From Candidatus Aminicenantota bacterium (GTDB lineage: Bacteria > Acidobacteriota > Aminicenantia > UBA2199), in the NCBI GenBank assembly GCA_020355945.1, contig CP070627.1:6511774-6516935 (forward strand): DNA of 5,162 nt, written 5' to 3'. Both the position numbers and the translations under genes were made by a program. The stretch's first letter is position 1. Each line of letters begins with the position of its first letter. Positions 4,958 to 5,162 of this stretch are shown here, one piece after another. The notes under the pieces were generated by a model. The model ran no database searches, was not told the origin of the DNA, and saw only the letters and a list, made by a program, of their open reading frames with translations.

Positions 4958-5162
4958 ATCGAAACAGTTTACCCATGAACCTGGACACTGTAGTGAGGAT
5001 GCCCCAATCCTCGTTGGTGGCGTAGCGATCGTGACCCCCGAGGAGGCTGAAATCGTTCGTACCGCTCATGGAACCCATTTGTTGGGAACGCAGTTTTTCT
5101 TTTTCCTGCTGCAGATTCATCTTCTCCATTTCCAGTTGTTTTTTTTGATGATGGATTTGTCC
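4956..5162 (-). CDS. C-terminal part of an unrecognised coiled-coil protein
   Basis: An open frame of 68 codons plus a stop (TAA at 4958-4956) runs off the right edge, so the start lies outside the window. The visible part opens with a Glu/Gln/Lys-rich helical stretch (KKQLEMEKMNLQQEKEKLR) typical of a coiled coil. A Gly/Ser-rich turn follows, then a short tail ending SRFMGKLFR. Its frame is open throughout and ends just short of the peptidase stop in a convergent layout. Composition is biased enough that it looks like real coding sequence. No family is recognised, and no cysteine or catalytic motif is seen. Confidence 0.6.
   Translation of the reverse strand, partial: GQIHHQKKQLEMEKMNLQQEKEKLRSQQMGSMSGTNDFSLLGGHDRYATNEDWGILTTVSRFMGKLFR

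Overview
The window carries a complete mercury-methylation locus. Three plus-strand genes sit in tight succession: a MarR-family regulator (95-544), hgcA (560-1675) and hgcB (1690-1998), separated by 15 and 14 nt. The identification of hgcA and hgcB rests on diagnostic residues. HgcA has the cap-helix motif NVWCAAGK in a corrinoid-binding domain, followed by about five membrane helices. HgcB has two CX2CX2CX3CP ferredoxin motifs, the conserved GVGCATG cysteine and a terminal Cys-Cys. Together these proteins convert Hg(II) to methylmercury. The host is therefore very likely an anaerobe with corrinoid and one-carbon metabolism.

The regulator has a near-consensus sigma-70 promoter (TTGACA, 17 nt, TATAAT at 60-88) placed so that transcription should begin at or within a base or two of its ATG, making the mRNA leaderless. 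Two perfect dyads, one between the -35 and -10 boxes and one across the start codon, look like sites for autoregulation. All three proteins are unusually cysteine-rich, with vicinal Cys pairs at the regulator C-terminus, the HgcA N-terminus and the HgcB C-terminus. This suggests a shared capacity to bind a thiophilic metal.

Positions 1999-2311 hold no gene. The first part is a mosaic of short phrases of the dispersed intergenic-repeat type. The second part has two related palindromes whose centres lie 32 bp apart, then a probable promoter. Next comes a plus-strand pair 28 nt apart: a DUF4388 (PATAN-like) membrane protein with a SPOR-like C-terminus (2312-3922), and a cytoplasmic M28-family zinc aminopeptidase (3951-4916). 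These show no obvious functional link to mercury methylation. The right edge holds the C-terminal 68 codons of an unrecognised coiled-coil protein on the minus strand (4956-5162), convergent with the peptidase gene.

Taxonomy is tentative. Moderate GC content, the DUF4388/SPOR-like protein, the intergenic repeats and hgcAB in a non-classical context fit an uncultivated anaerobic lineage such as Aminicenantia/Acidobacteriota or a neighbour. Nothing in the window proves this.
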